From the NCBI GenBank assembly GCA_964581905.1, contig CAZOQJ010000002.1:1-60502 (forward strand): a stretch of 60,502 nt of DNA, in the 5' to 3' direction. The notes below the pieces were generated by a model. It was not told the origin of the DNA and searched no databases. It saw only the letters and a program-made list of their open reading frames with translations. The position numbers and the translations under genes were made by a program. This DNA comes from CAZBWE01 sp964581905 (lineage in GTDB: Bacteria > Planctomycetota > Phycisphaerae > Sedimentisphaerales > Anaerobacaceae). This document shows positions 33,803 through 42,382 of the stretch, one piece after another. Within the stretch, counting starts at the first letter, position 1; every line of letters starts with the position of its first letter.

Positions 33803-34891
33803 TTAGAGGTTTTTCAGTCTTTGTTCTCTGTCGTAATCTTTCAGTGCAGCGATAAGCTCGCCCATATCGCCGGCCATTATCCTGTCAAGGTTATAACGCG
33901 ACAGGTTGATTCTATGGTCGGTAACACGATTTTGCGGGAAGTTATATGTCCTGATTTTTTGGGACCTGTCGCCTGAGCCAATCATTGTTTTGCGTTTTGA
34001 ATCTCGTTCTGCTCTTTTTTTGCCCTCGTAGTGTTCATAAACCCTGCTTCGCAGAACTCTCCAGGCCTTGGCACGGTTTTTATGCTGGCTTTTTTCTTCC
34101 TGCATGCTGACGCTGATACCCGTCGGTATATGTTCGAGCTTGATGGCGCTGCTGACCTTGTTGACGTTTTGTCCCCCGGGTCCGCTTGAGCGGCTGACAT
34201 GCTCGACGACGTCGTCGGGATTTATCTGGATATCCAGCTCTTCCGGCTCAGGCAGCACCGCCACTGTTGCAGCGGAGGTATGAATTCTGCCCTGCGATTC
34301 GGTTTGCGGGACACGTTGAACGCGGTGGCCGCCGCCTTCATAGCCTAATTCAACCCATACTCCGGGGCCTTTGATACTGAATATGGCTTCGCGAAAGCCC
34401 CCCATATCTGCCGGGCTGAAATCGAGCTGTTCGACCTTCCACTTTCGGCTGTCAGCGTATTTCACATACATATTGTATAAATCTCGCGCGAACAAAGCTG
34501 CCTCTTCTCCGCCCGTGCCTGCTCGTATCTCTATTATGACCGAATCGATGGCCAGCTCATCAGCCATTACCAGCGTGTTTTGGATTTCCGTAAATATGGT
34601 ATTTTTTTTATCTTCGAGCTGTTGCTTTTCTTCTTTTGCGAGGGCTTTGAAATCTTCGTCAACAGTACTGTCGTTTAGTATCTGTTGGGCATCCTCAATA
34701 TCAGCGACGATTTTTTTGTACGTGCGATATTTAGTAACTACCGCTCTTAGTTTGCCCTGCTCTTTGGATAACGCTATAAGCTTGGTATGGTCACGTGCGA
34801 TTGCCGGGTCGGCAATCTGCCTTTCGATTTCGGTAAAGCGTGCTTCAAGCCCATCGAGCTTTGTTAGTAAGCTGTCTTTTTTTTCAGCCAT
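33803..34891 (-). CDS. prfA: Peptide chain release factor 1
   Basis: Reads UAA and UAG and releases the finished protein. The GGQ peptidyl-tRNA hydrolysis motif is in SSGPGGQNVNKVSSAI, and the stop-codon-reading PxT motif is PQT in VQRVPQTESQGRIHTSA, where RF1 usually has PAT or PVT. Length (362) is normal. Start ATG 34891 agrees with RF1 N-termini; a GTG at 34927 would add 12 residues. It is followed by the P-loop fusion gene rather than prmC, which often modifies RF1 and lies next to it. Confidence 0.95.
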   Translation of the reverse strand: MAEKKDSLLTKLDGLEARFTEIERQIADPAIARDHTKLIALSKEQGKLRAVVTKYRTYKKIVADIEDAQQILNDSTVDEDFKALAKEEKQQLEDKKNTIFTEIQNTLVMADELAIDSVIIEIRAGTGGEEAALFARDLYNMYVKYADSRKWKVEQLDFSPADMGGFREAIFSIKGPGVWVELGYEGGGHRVQRVPQTESQGRIHTSAATVAVLPEPEELDIQINPDDVVEHVSRSSGPGGQNVNKVSSAIKLEHIPTGISVSMQEEKSQHKNRAKAWRVLRSRVYEHYEGKKRAERDSKRKTMIGSGDRSQKIRTYNFPQNRVTDHRINLSRYNLDRIMAGDMGELIAALKDYDREQRLKNL

Positions 34892-34973
34892 AAATGTAGT
34901 CCGCTTACTTGTCGGGGCGCTCGTCACAGCGGAGCGTGCCGTAGCCGGGAAGTCCGACGTAGTCCGAAAGTAA

Positions 34974-35021
34974 AAATAGCGAGTAGCAAATATAACAGAA
35001 GCTAAATGCTAAACGCTATTA
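34974..35021. repeat. Solo heptamer array between rpmE and prfA
   Basis: The stretch parses into degenerate 7-bp units (AAATAGC, GAGTAGC, AAATATA, ACAGAAG, CTAAATG, CTAAACG, CTATTAT). It resembles the arrays around the two four-helix-bundle genes but encloses no gene. Confidence 0.5.
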
Positions 35022-35036
35022 TACGAGGCAAGATAG

Positions 35037-35300
35037 CTATTGATGCTGGTCTTTCCGTGCTTCGTCAGGCTCTGCCTTGACGAGTTTGTTCTTTTTGAGG
35101 TAGCTTGTGCCGTATTTCTTTTGGAATCGTTCTATTCGGCCGGCTGTATCGACATATTTTTGTTTGCCGGTATAGAACGGATGGCACATGGAGCAGATTT
35201 CCGCGTGGATTTCTTTCGCTGTGCTGCGGGTCTCGAAAGTATTGCCACAGCCGCAGTGAACCACGACCTTATTGTATTCTGGATGTATTTTCTTTTTCAT
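35037..35300 (-). CDS. rpmE: Ribosomal protein bL31
   Basis: 87-residue large-subunit ribosomal protein. Opens MKKKIHPEYNKVVVHCGCGN and holds the zinc cysteines of the C+ type (CGC and CSMC) plus HPFYTGKQKYVDTAGRIERF. The basic/acidic C-terminal tail (after about 70) is a little longer than usual. rpmE next to prfA is a common gene order. Confidence 0.95.
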   Translation of the reverse strand: MKKKIHPEYNKVVVHCGCGNTFETRSTAKEIHAEICSMCHPFYTGKQKYVDTAGRIERFQKKYGTSYLKKNKLVKAEPDEARKDQHQ

Positions 35301-35486
35301 AACTGAAGTACCCTTATATATCCGAAACGCAGCATTATACTTGATATCGGCGAGTATTTCAATAGAAATTTTTGCAAATTAGTGACTTTCAGCCGTTTTG
35401 ATGGCGAGAAGCCATATTCTTGTTATCATTTCACCAATTGTTCTTATAACCAACCTGGAATTTCCGATAATATCTATCAAAAATGC

Positions 35487-35515
35487 TTGACAAATCTAAA
35501 AAATTGTTATATTAT
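35487..35515 (+). promoter_or_regulatory. Promoter for PEP-CTERM gene
   Basis: TTGACA (35487-35492), a perfect -35 box, and TATTAT (35510-35515) are 17 bp apart. Transcription would start about 35 bp before the ATG at 35559. It may drive the three secreted/surface genes that follow. Confidence 0.7.
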
Positions 35516-35558
35516 GTTGATAAAAAGAGATTTTCTCAATAATTTTCAAGAGGAGCAG

Positions 35559-36173
35559 ATGAAGAAGCTGGCGGTAGTTGGATTCGTTTTCCTTGCGGTT
35601 TCATCGGTTAGCGGCATAACCATTTCAGTTGACGCTGATGGATTCACCGATGGAGAGGATATTTCTATGGCTTTTGATTTTGTGACTTTGTCGTCGGTCG
35701 GCGGCTATTCCGGTCTGGACGGCATTGTTTACGCCCAGGGTGATGGTCTTGCAAGTACCGGAACGAGTGTATTCGCCAACAACCTGTCTTTCCAGCGACA
35801 ATGGTATGCTGACCTTGCTGATGGATTTGCCCTTAGGGCTGATTTCCATCAGCCTGCGAAGTCGGTAGCAATTGATATTATCGGGGATGATTCCGGCGAT
35901 TATGGAGAGCTTTACGCCTACGATTCATCGGGAGGACTTGTCGGCTATGTCCTGTCGCCACAGTTAACAACTGGCGAAATTTTTAGAGCAGCCATCATCA
36001 GGGATTGGGCCTTTGACATCGCATACATCATCGCAGGCGGTGCAGTCTCGACTGCGGACACAGTTCACCTTGATAATTTGACTGCAAATGTAATTCCAGA
36101 GCCGGCAACATTATTACTGTTGGGCCTTGGTAGTTCACTATTGACAGGAACGCGCAGAAAACTTAAACCATAG
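35559..36173 (+). CDS. PEP-CTERM sorting-domain protein
   Basis: A 204-residue exported protein with a signal peptide (about 1-20, LAVVGFVFLAVSSVSG) and a C-terminal sorting signal: VIPEPATLLLLGLGSSLL followed by basic RRK. PEP-CTERM proteins are recognised by exosortase, cut and anchored or released at the surface, often with an exopolysaccharide. The middle part looks beta-rich and lectin-like, without a named family. ATG 35559 has an AGAGGAG site. No exosortase gene is in the window. The next gene starts 23 bp later, so they may be cotranscribed. Confidence 0.88.
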   Translation: MKKLAVVGFVFLAVSSVSGITISVDADGFTDGEDISMAFDFVTLSSVGGYSGLDGIVYAQGDGLASTGTSVFANNLSFQRQWYADLADGFALRADFHQPAKSVAIDIIGDDSGDYGELYAYDSSGGLVGYVLSPQLTTGEIFRAAIIRDWAFDIAYIIAGGAVSTADTVHLDNLTANVIPEPATLLLLGLGSSLLTGTRRKLKP

Positions 36174-36196
36174 CGAGATAGTTTGAGAGAGAAATA

Positions 36197-39100
36197 ATGA
36201 AACGCACAATTCTAATCAACATTTTGTTATTGTTGGTTTTCGTTTCTTTTACCTTTGGAGCAACAATCTATGTTGATGATGATGGCCCTGCCGACTTCAA
36301 TAACATCCAGGCGGCGATTGATGATGCCAATGATGGCGATACGGTTATTGTTGAGACAGGTTGGTACCATGAGCACATCAGCTTTTGTGGTAAGGCGATA
36401 ACCGTTCGCAGCCGGGATCCCAGCAGTTGGGATGTAGTGGAAGATACGATTATCTATGGCGGACCCAAGTTTATATACCTTCCCCCTCCTATACCCCCCT
36501 CTGCTATCATCGGCAGTTGTGTAAGGTTTGTAAATGGTGAGGGTAGCGATAGTATTTTAGATGGGGTTACTCTGAGGGGCGGCGGTGGAACTTTGTCTCT
36601 GTCACTTGAGCCTGATGAGCCGGGCTGGTCTTTGGCAAGAGTGGGCGGAGGTATATACTGTAGCGACAGTTCGCCGACAATACGGCATTGCAATATTATC
36701 TATAATGGTTTTATCTATGAGGGTAAACCTTTTCCTCCTATGCAGGATGAGGGCACAGATTATGATGGTGAAGCTGTTGCTCAGGATGAGAGCACAGATT
36801 ATGGGGGGGGAATAGCGCTTTTGGGAGATTGTCAAGCGACTATATGTAGTTGCTTTATTACTGATAATACAGCTGCGAGGTATGGCGGCGGGATTATAAT
36901 CAGAAGTAATTCCCCTGCACAGGCAAGAAGTACAATTACTAACTGTACTATCGTCAACAATAAAAGTGCTCTTGATTCCAGTGAATATTACAAAAGGTAT
37001 GAAGTTGACTGCTGGAATACACAGCCGATTATTTACAATACGATTATATATGGGCCTGATGACCGCAGTCTGTTCATAGCGGACCCGTCACGGGTTATAT
37101 ATTCCTGTGTGAAAGAAGCGTACATTTTTGAAGGCAATTATAACGAGTATGCTGAACCGTATAACCTAACTGTGGCAGGAGACAATATAAGCAGATTGCC
37201 GGATTTCGTGCAGCCGTTTTTTATCTGTCTTCAGGAAATAATGCCTGGCCTCTGCACGGAGTATCAACTGCCTGACTATCATCTTTTGATAGGTTCGGTC
37301 TGTATAAATGCTGGTGACCCGATTTTTGTTAGCGATAGCAAAACAGACATAGATGGCCAGCCAAGAGTAATGGGGGGAAGGGTTGATATTGGAGCCGATG
37401 AGGTTTTACCAACTATAATTGTAGATAAACCTACAACAGGTGATATCTGGATATCTGGAAGTATACACGAAATTGCATGGGAGAGCTATGGCTATGGTAC
37501 AGGTGCGATGAATATTCTGTTCAGTAAAGATGGCGGCGGTAATTGGCAGACTGTTGAAAGTAGTATCCCGGATACGGGTAGTTACACCTGGCATCTGCCG
37601 GATATAGTAGATTCTAATCAGTGTTTGGTTTGGGTTGCCCCCGGTATCCCTGACCCTAATGTCGTTTGCATTGAAAGTGGGCTTTTCACAATTCATCCGG
37701 ATAACCCCGGCCCTGCGGTCGAATCGAAGTGGAAGACACTTGGCGGTGATTTCAAACGGGGCGGTTTGAGTGGAAATTATGGGCCGGAGCTCGGCTGTAT
37801 CAAATGGAAGTTTGAGACAGAAGCAGCGGTATCGACAAGCGTTACTATCGGCATCAATGACAGTGTCCATATCGCCTGTGAGGACGGCAAACTCTATACC
37901 CTCGACGCCAATGGTGTACTTCTGTGGAGCTATGATACGAATTCGCCGCTTCTTAGTTCACCGACGGTAGGGCCTGACGGGACCGTATATGTCGGCGGCC
38001 AGAATGGGAAGCTTTTTGCTATTGATGTCAACGGCAAACTACGATGGACGCACCATACCGGGAGCTTTATTTATTCATCCCCGGCGGTTGCGCCGGACGG
38101 CAAGATATATGCCTGCTCGCGGGATGGCATAGTTTATGCGTTGGCACACGATGGCAGTGAGCTGTGGAGCTTTGAAACGAATGGGCCGGCGCAGCTTCCC
38201 GGCTCGATTTTTGCCTCACCGGCAATCGGAGATGACGGCACAGTTTATATCGCCGGATTATACGACCCCAATTTATATGCACTCGACCCCAACGATGGCA
38301 GCGTAAAATGGGCCTGCAGTTTTGAGTTTCTAATCGATCCCCAACAGCCGTACCTCGGCACAAAGGCCGGCTGGCCCTTTGCCTCGCCGGTTATAGCAGA
38401 AGACGGCACCATATATCAGACGCTGCTGTATGACGCCAATCTTTATGCAATTGGGCCTAATGACGGCACCATTATCTGGTCGGTAAACTTAGTGTGTCAT
38501 TATGAGTGGCTTGAAGAATGTTTCGAATGTGAGTGGCTTGAAGAATGTCTCGAATATGACACTCTTGAATATTGTTTAGCATGGGCAGAGTTTCTGGGCG
38601 AATGTGGAGACTTGCCTAACTACCTCGAAGAATATAGTGATGCGGGAGGCTGGTCTGAGCCGGCTTTGGGGCCGGATGGGACAATTTATGTAAGCTTCGA
38701 CGACCCATACCTGCGGGCGGTTGACCCCAATGGCAGTATCAAGTGGGTGACCCGGCTTGGTATGGTGGGCGGCTTTACCTTGACGGTGGGAGATGATGGC
38801 CTTATCTACGCCGCCAGCGATGATGGCTGCCTTTGCGTAGTTAATCCTGATGGTGAGGAAATAGCCCGATTTCATAGCGACCGGGGGCTTAACTTCCCTG
38901 TAATCCCTGCTGACAATACGATAATAGTTGCCGATGGGCAGGATAATACAATGCTAATCGGTGACGCCAATAATGTGGTATGGGCGATTGAAGGCGGAGA
39001 CTGCAACGGCCAGATGCTCGTTTTGCACCGGCCGCAGGACCTGGACGGCAGCCGAACCGTTAACTTCATCGATTTCGCTGTTCTGGCGACCGATTGGCTT

Positions 39101-39244
39101 GAATGTACAGATATATACACAGTCCAATCGCTATGCGATTACGAAGGTGATGAAATATATCTTGCAGGTGACATAGACAGAGACCTGTATGTGGATGTTG
39201 CTGATTTGGCTGACTTGGCTGATATTTGGCTAAGCGGGGAATAA
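36197..39244 (+). CDS. Secreted beta-helix / PQQ-like propeller protein with dockerin-like end
   Basis: A 1015-residue exported protein. After a signal peptide (1-21) comes a parallel beta-helix of pectate-lyase type (about 22-400, opening IYVDDDGPADFNNIQAAID with repeated SPTIRHC/TITNCTIVNN turns). A short beta-sandwich follows (about 405-500), then a PQQ/BamB-like beta-propeller (about 520-945) with repeated GPDGTVYVGG/LYALDPNDG blades. The end carries two dockerin-like calcium loops (DLDGSRTVNFIDFAVLATDW and GDIDRDLYVDVADLADLADI). A Trp/Glu/Cys-rich repeat interrupts one blade near residues 770-795. Probably surface-located or attached to a large complex; no enzyme function can be claimed. 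Confidence 0.8.
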   Translation: MKRTILINILLLLVFVSFTFGATIYVDDDGPADFNNIQAAIDDANDGDTVIVETGWYHEHISFCGKAITVRSRDPSSWDVVEDTIIYGGPKFIYLPPPIPPSAIIGSCVRFVNGEGSDSILDGVTLRGGGGTLSLSLEPDEPGWSLARVGGGIYCSDSSPTIRHCNIIYNGFIYEGKPFPPMQDEGTDYDGEAVAQDESTDYGGGIALLGDCQATICSCFITDNTAARYGGGIIIRSNSPAQARSTITNCTIVNNKSALDSSEYYKRYEVDCWNTQPIIYNTIIYGPDDRSLFIADPSRVIYSCVKEAYIFEGNYNEYAEPYNLTVAGDNISRLPDFVQPFFICLQEIMPGLCTEYQLPDYHLLIGSVCINAGDPIFVSDSKTDIDGQPRVMGGRVDIGADEVLPTIIVDKPTTGDIWISGSIHEIAWESYGYGTGAMNILFSKDGGGNWQTVESSIPDTGSYTWHLPDIVDSNQCLVWVAPGIPDPNVVCIESGLFTIHPDNPGPAVESKWKTLGGDFKRGGLSGNYGPELGCIKWKFETEAAVSTSVTIGINDSVHIACEDGKLYTLDANGVLLWSYDTNSPLLSSPTVGPDGTVYVGGQNGKLFAIDVNGKLRWTHHTGSFIYSSPAVAPDGKIYACSRDGIVYALAHDGSELWSFETNGPAQLPGSIFASPAIGDDGTVYIAGLYDPNLYALDPNDGSVKWACSFEFLIDPQQPYLGTKAGWPFASPVIAEDGTIYQTLLYDANLYAIGPNDGTIIWSVNLVCHYEWLEECFECEWLEECLEYDTLEYCLAWAEFLGECGDLPNYLEEYSDAGGWSEPALGPDGTIYVSFDDPYLRAVDPNGSIKWVTRLGMVGGFTLTVGDDGLIYAASDDGCLCVVNPDGEEIARFHSDRGLNFPVIPADNTIIVADGQDNTMLIGDANNVVWAIEGGDCNGQMLVLHRPQDLDGSRTVNFIDFAVLATDWLECTDIYTVQSLCDYEGDEIYLAGDIDRDLYVDVADLADLADIWLSGE
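38504..38580 (+). repeat. 27-bp tandem repeat encoding EWLEEC units in a propeller blade
   Basis: Two 27-bp units encode EWLEECFEC and EWLEECLEY, and a third, degenerate unit encodes DTLEYCLAW. The insertion is acidic and Cys/Trp-rich, unlike the surrounding blades, and keeps the frame. Confidence 0.8.
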
Positions 39245-39248
39245 GATT

Positions 39249-40160
39249 ATGAAATCGAAAATAGCTTTTACGAAAAAAGACCTTGCTGTTGCTCTGGTTT
39301 GTTTGGTTTTTCTGCTGATGAGCCTCGGTGCTATTGGCAGCGGGGGACGGGAGCGGGCCAAACGTGCCGTCTGCCTTAGCAATCTCAAACAGTTGTCTCT
39401 TGCCTGGCATCAGTATGCGGATGATAATGATGGCAGGATTGTTAATGGAGCGCCGTTGTTGGGTGAGCACGGCTATTGTCACGCCGACCCCCCTCAACCT
39501 AGTTCGGACGACTATACCTATCATAAGGATGAGAAACCTTGGGTAGGGGTGGGCCGGAGAAATTATGTACATTGTACAGAAGATGCGATTAGAGATGGAG
39601 CGTTATGGCCATATTGTAAAAATTTGAAGCTTTATCGTTGTCCAGCCGGTCAGCCCAGAGAGATGTTGACGTACTCGATAATGGACGGCATGAATGGTTT
39701 GACCATAGCCAGAACTGGTTTTGGCTCTATATATCATAAACAGGGTTATTGGATTAAAAAACTGTCTGAGATTTCCGACCCGCCACCGGCAAAAAGAATG
39801 GTTTTTATTGATGAAGGTTTTTTAACGCCTGATAGCTTCGGTGTTCATTATTCGAGCGAATGTTGGTTTGACAACCCGCCATCGAGACACAGTGACGGAG
39901 TTAATGTATCCTTTGCAGATGGCCACAGTGAACACCGTAAGTGGAAAGGTATGTGGACAATAATATATGCAAGGGTAAATGGGAATGTACCAACTGGGGA
40001 GTTGTGCACGGTGCCGGGTGCTCCGATTGATATGACGCCTGGGGATGTCACGGATAATCGGTACAAATATGTGCCGGCCACCTGCGATGACTATGAGGAT
40101 TTACAATACATTCAGAAGGGCTGCTGGGGCGGAATAGGTTATGACCCAACTTGCCCCTAA
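39249..40160 (+). CDS. Pseudopilin-like protein with H-x9-DG end motif (DUF1559-like)
   Basis: A 303-residue protein with one N-terminal membrane helix (about 13-30), then AKRAVCLSNLKQLSLAWHQYADDNDG, the conserved start of planctomycete type-II-secretion-like pseudopilins. The C-terminal RHSDGVNVSFADGH motif matches the H-x9-DG pattern of these proteins. The prepilin cleavage site is atypical: FTKKDL precedes the helix, with no Gly before Phe. The gene starts 4 bp after the stop of the propeller gene, so the two are cotranscribed. Many paralogues of this family occur per genome in that phylum; exact roles are unknown. Confidence 0.82.
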   Translation: MKSKIAFTKKDLAVALVCLVFLLMSLGAIGSGGRERAKRAVCLSNLKQLSLAWHQYADDNDGRIVNGAPLLGEHGYCHADPPQPSSDDYTYHKDEKPWVGVGRRNYVHCTEDAIRDGALWPYCKNLKLYRCPAGQPREMLTYSIMDGMNGLTIARTGFGSIYHKQGYWIKKLSEISDPPPAKRMVFIDEGFLTPDSFGVHYSSECWFDNPPSRHSDGVNVSFADGHSEHRKWKGMWTIIYARVNGNVPTGELCTVPGAPIDMTPGDVTDNRYKYVPATCDDYEDLQYIQKGCWGGIGYDPTCP

Positions 40161-40326
40161 TAGATTTTTTGCTCTTGCTGCTTTTTATTAAGACAGGCCA
40201 GTTCGCAGCGTGTTTTGGATTTCCGACTGGAACCAGAAGCGAGAGAGGTCATAGATGAGGGCTCCTGGCTGAAATTCATAGAATCGGTTAAATCAGAACT
40301 TGAATAAAAACCTAACAGATAAAGCA
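40161..40326. other. Intergenic stretch, possible short coding relic
   Basis: Part of a 417-bp gap before the sugar isomerase gene. A 40-codon frame ending at about 40306 reads like protein near its end (EAREVIDEGSWLKFIESV), but it has no start codon or ribosome site and I cannot link it to a family. It may be a gene fragment. Confidence 0.25.
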
Positions 40327-40366
40327 AAAAGGGCCGGCTATTTTTAGCCGGCCCTTTTTTCTTTTG
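40327..40366 (+). terminator. Strong rho-independent terminator
   Basis: GGGCCGGCTA (40331-40340) pairs with TAGCCGGCCC (40345-40354) around TTTT, with A's before and a T-rich tail (TTTTTTCTTTT) after. It closes the 35559-40160 transcription unit. Confidence 0.92.
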
Positions 40367-40577
40367 AGTCTTAATTTTTTATCACCCCCTACGTCAATTC
40401 TTTTCGTCGCTCAATACGAAATATGAGTATTATTCGGCCAAAAAGGGTTTTTGGCGGTCATCTTTTCGCTAAAAACAACGTTACCGGCCTGAAAAGTACC
40501 TCGATTTTTAAGAAATTTTGAAGGCCTGTTTATTTTGATTCGATAATACAGTAGCTAAACTTTATATAGGAGGGTGT

Positions 40578-40607
40578 ATGGAGCGGTTGGATATGGAGCC
40601 GGCATAA
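40578..40607 (+). CDS. Possible 9-codon leader peptide (MERLDMEPA)
   Basis: An ATG at 40578 follows the best ribosome site in the area (TAGGAGGG). Its frame ends in TAA at 40605-40607, whose last base is the first base of the next gene's ATG (TAATG). This suggests a short leader translationally coupled to the isomerase gene. Alternatively, translation starts at GTG 40574 in the main frame. Confidence 0.35.
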   Translation: MERLDMEPA

Positions 40608-41422
40608 TGCGAATCAGGTATGTAGTTTCCACAATGGTATTTTGGGGTCGTGAGCACCCTCTTTCCCTTGAGCAGGAGTGCCAGTTCTTACGGGAATTGG
40701 GTTTCGGGATAGAGTTATTGCCACATATAAAAGGCCAGAATGAGTGCCGTTATGAGAGGCGTAATTGGCCGAGGTTGGCCGCCGCTACTGATGGTATGCT
40801 GGTCTCAATGTGCTCTCGCGACGATAGACCAACATTAGAGCAGTGGAATGAGCAAATCGAGTGCGCCAAGCAGCTCAAGGCGAATATTGTAGCTGATTTA
40901 CGAAGCCTGGGCATCAACGGAAGCTGCGAGTCTGCAGAACGCATTGCGGCACTTGATGGCTTTACTGCTGAGGTAGTTAATTTGGCTGAGCGTAACGAAG
41001 TCAAATTGTGCCTCGAAACCGGCTCGCTGCCGATTCTCAGAGAGGTCGGTGAAAGATTTGGGTCTCTTTGGTATTGCCTCGACACCGGCTATGCCAATCT
41101 GGACCCGCAATTTGGCTTCAAACAGTATGTTGACGATTTGGCTGCGAGAGTGGGTCATTTGCACCTGACCGACAATTACGGCCAAATGGATGACCATGTG
41201 CCGCCTGGTTTGCAGGGTGGTATATCACGTGAAAAGTGGGACTACCTGCTGAATACTTTAAGCAAATACGACAATGATGTAGTTGGTTCACTTGAAATGT
41301 GCCCTTATATGCCGGCTGTGATGATACGCCAGGCCAATGAGTTTTTGTTTAATGAATTGAAATGGCCTGATAGACCCCGAAAGCAACCTGGCTACTCAGA
41401 CCTTACCTATAATCCTGCATAG
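40607..41422 (+). CDS. Sugar phosphate isomerase/epimerase-like TIM-barrel protein
   Basis: A 271-residue protein of the xylose-isomerase-like/AP endonuclease 2 TIM-barrel family. Metal-ligand positions look conserved: CLETGS (Glu), CLDTGYAN (Asp), HLHLTDNYG (His and Asp) and GSLEMCP (Glu) at the ends of successive strands. The substrate is unknown; such enzymes epimerise keto sugars or inositol derivatives. The ATG at 40607 overlaps the stop of a putative leader peptide; a GTG at 40574 would add 11 residues. Confidence 0.82.
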   Translation: MRIRYVVSTMVFWGREHPLSLEQECQFLRELGFGIELLPHIKGQNECRYERRNWPRLAAATDGMLVSMCSRDDRPTLEQWNEQIECAKQLKANIVADLRSLGINGSCESAERIAALDGFTAEVVNLAERNEVKLCLETGSLPILREVGERFGSLWYCLDTGYANLDPQFGFKQYVDDLAARVGHLHLTDNYGQMDDHVPPGLQGGISREKWDYLLNTLSKYDNDVVGSLEMCPYMPAVMIRQANEFLFNELKWPDRPRKQPGYSDLTYNPA

Positions 41423-41463
41423 CAGAATTGGTTAAATAGTTATCAATCACCAGTTACCAATTT

Positions 41464-41874
41464 TCAGAAACCATATATTGGCTTTAGCTGTTCGGATGTC
41501 GGCAGCTTGTTGTAATACTCGCCTCGCGGACCAACATAACCAACGCCTTGCTTTTTGAGCGTAACCGGCGTAATAGAGCCATTGCTGTTGGTGACATTGA
41601 CCGTGACAGTGTTCATTTCCTGCCGAAGCGCATCTGTTTCTGCCTTGGCCTTTTTCTTGTCCTGCTCATTGCCTATCATGTAGCCGGCAGTGCCGCCTAC
41701 TGCTGCTCCAATCAATGTTGATTCCGTGTTTCTACCTGCTAATTGACCGATACCGGCACCAGCTAATGCTCCAACACCGGCACCTGTCTGGGCGTCGCTC
41801 TCACAGCCGACGAAAAAGGCCAATCCCAGGCACAGAACAACTGCAGCCCAAATTGTTATCCATTTTTTAGCCAT
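41464..41874 (-). CDS. Glycine-zipper lipoprotein
   Basis: A 136-residue probable lipoprotein: signal peptide with lipobox-like FFVGC near residue 23, then a glycine zipper (GAGVGALAGAGIGQLAG ... LIGAAVGGTAGYMIG, about 31-68) that can pack in or on the outer membrane. A short helical linker and a beta-rich end (VTVNVTNSNGSITPVTL) follow. Start ATG 41874 has a GAGGAGG site. Similar proteins are stress-linked envelope proteins; no firm function. Confidence 0.8.
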   Translation of the reverse strand: MAKKWITIWAAVVLCLGLAFFVGCESDAQTGAGVGALAGAGIGQLAGRNTESTLIGAAVGGTAGYMIGNEQDKKKAKAETDALRQEMNTVTVNVTNSNGSITPVTLKKQGVGYVGPRGEYYNKLPTSEQLKPIYGF

Positions 41875-41892
41875 TTTACACACCTCCTCCAT

Positions 41893-42382
41893 TCTCCCTT
41901 TATTATTAAAGTATACAGCCGAATTTTGCTTTTGTCAACCCTTATTTTACTACCAATTAAATGAAAGAACAGAGTGATTAATGGTCTTGGCCATACTGTG
42001 CACTGAACCGCAGTATAGTCCGAAAATCGTATGCTTGTAGAAACTTAGTGATTTTTGGATATTTGGTTTATCAGGTCTTTTGCTTTTTTGTTTTTTTGCT
42101 TTTTGCAAGGTTTATGTACAACATTATAAGACGGTAGACTTGAGGAGAAAATGCGGATGATAAATTGGATTTATTTTGTTTGTGAAGTTCTTCGGGCATA
42201 GGGGGATTTAGGTTAACATTCATCGGAAATTATGCCGATATAGTTGGCTGTGATATGAGGCGGAAAAGTGAATTAGTGAAAGAAAGTGTTGTCTGCTGTG
42301 GCGTGGTAAACGAAAAGACCATGTCTCTTTGGCAGATTTAGAGTAATGGGGATTTTGTGTGAGATTTCAAAATATAATAGGT
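41893..42382. other. 490-bp intergenic region before TonB receptor
   Basis: No gene is visible. The region is AT-rich. A TATAAT box at 42373-42378 just ahead of a structured leader may be the -10 of the receptor gene's promoter, but no good -35 box lies at the right distance, so an activator may be needed. Confidence 0.35.
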
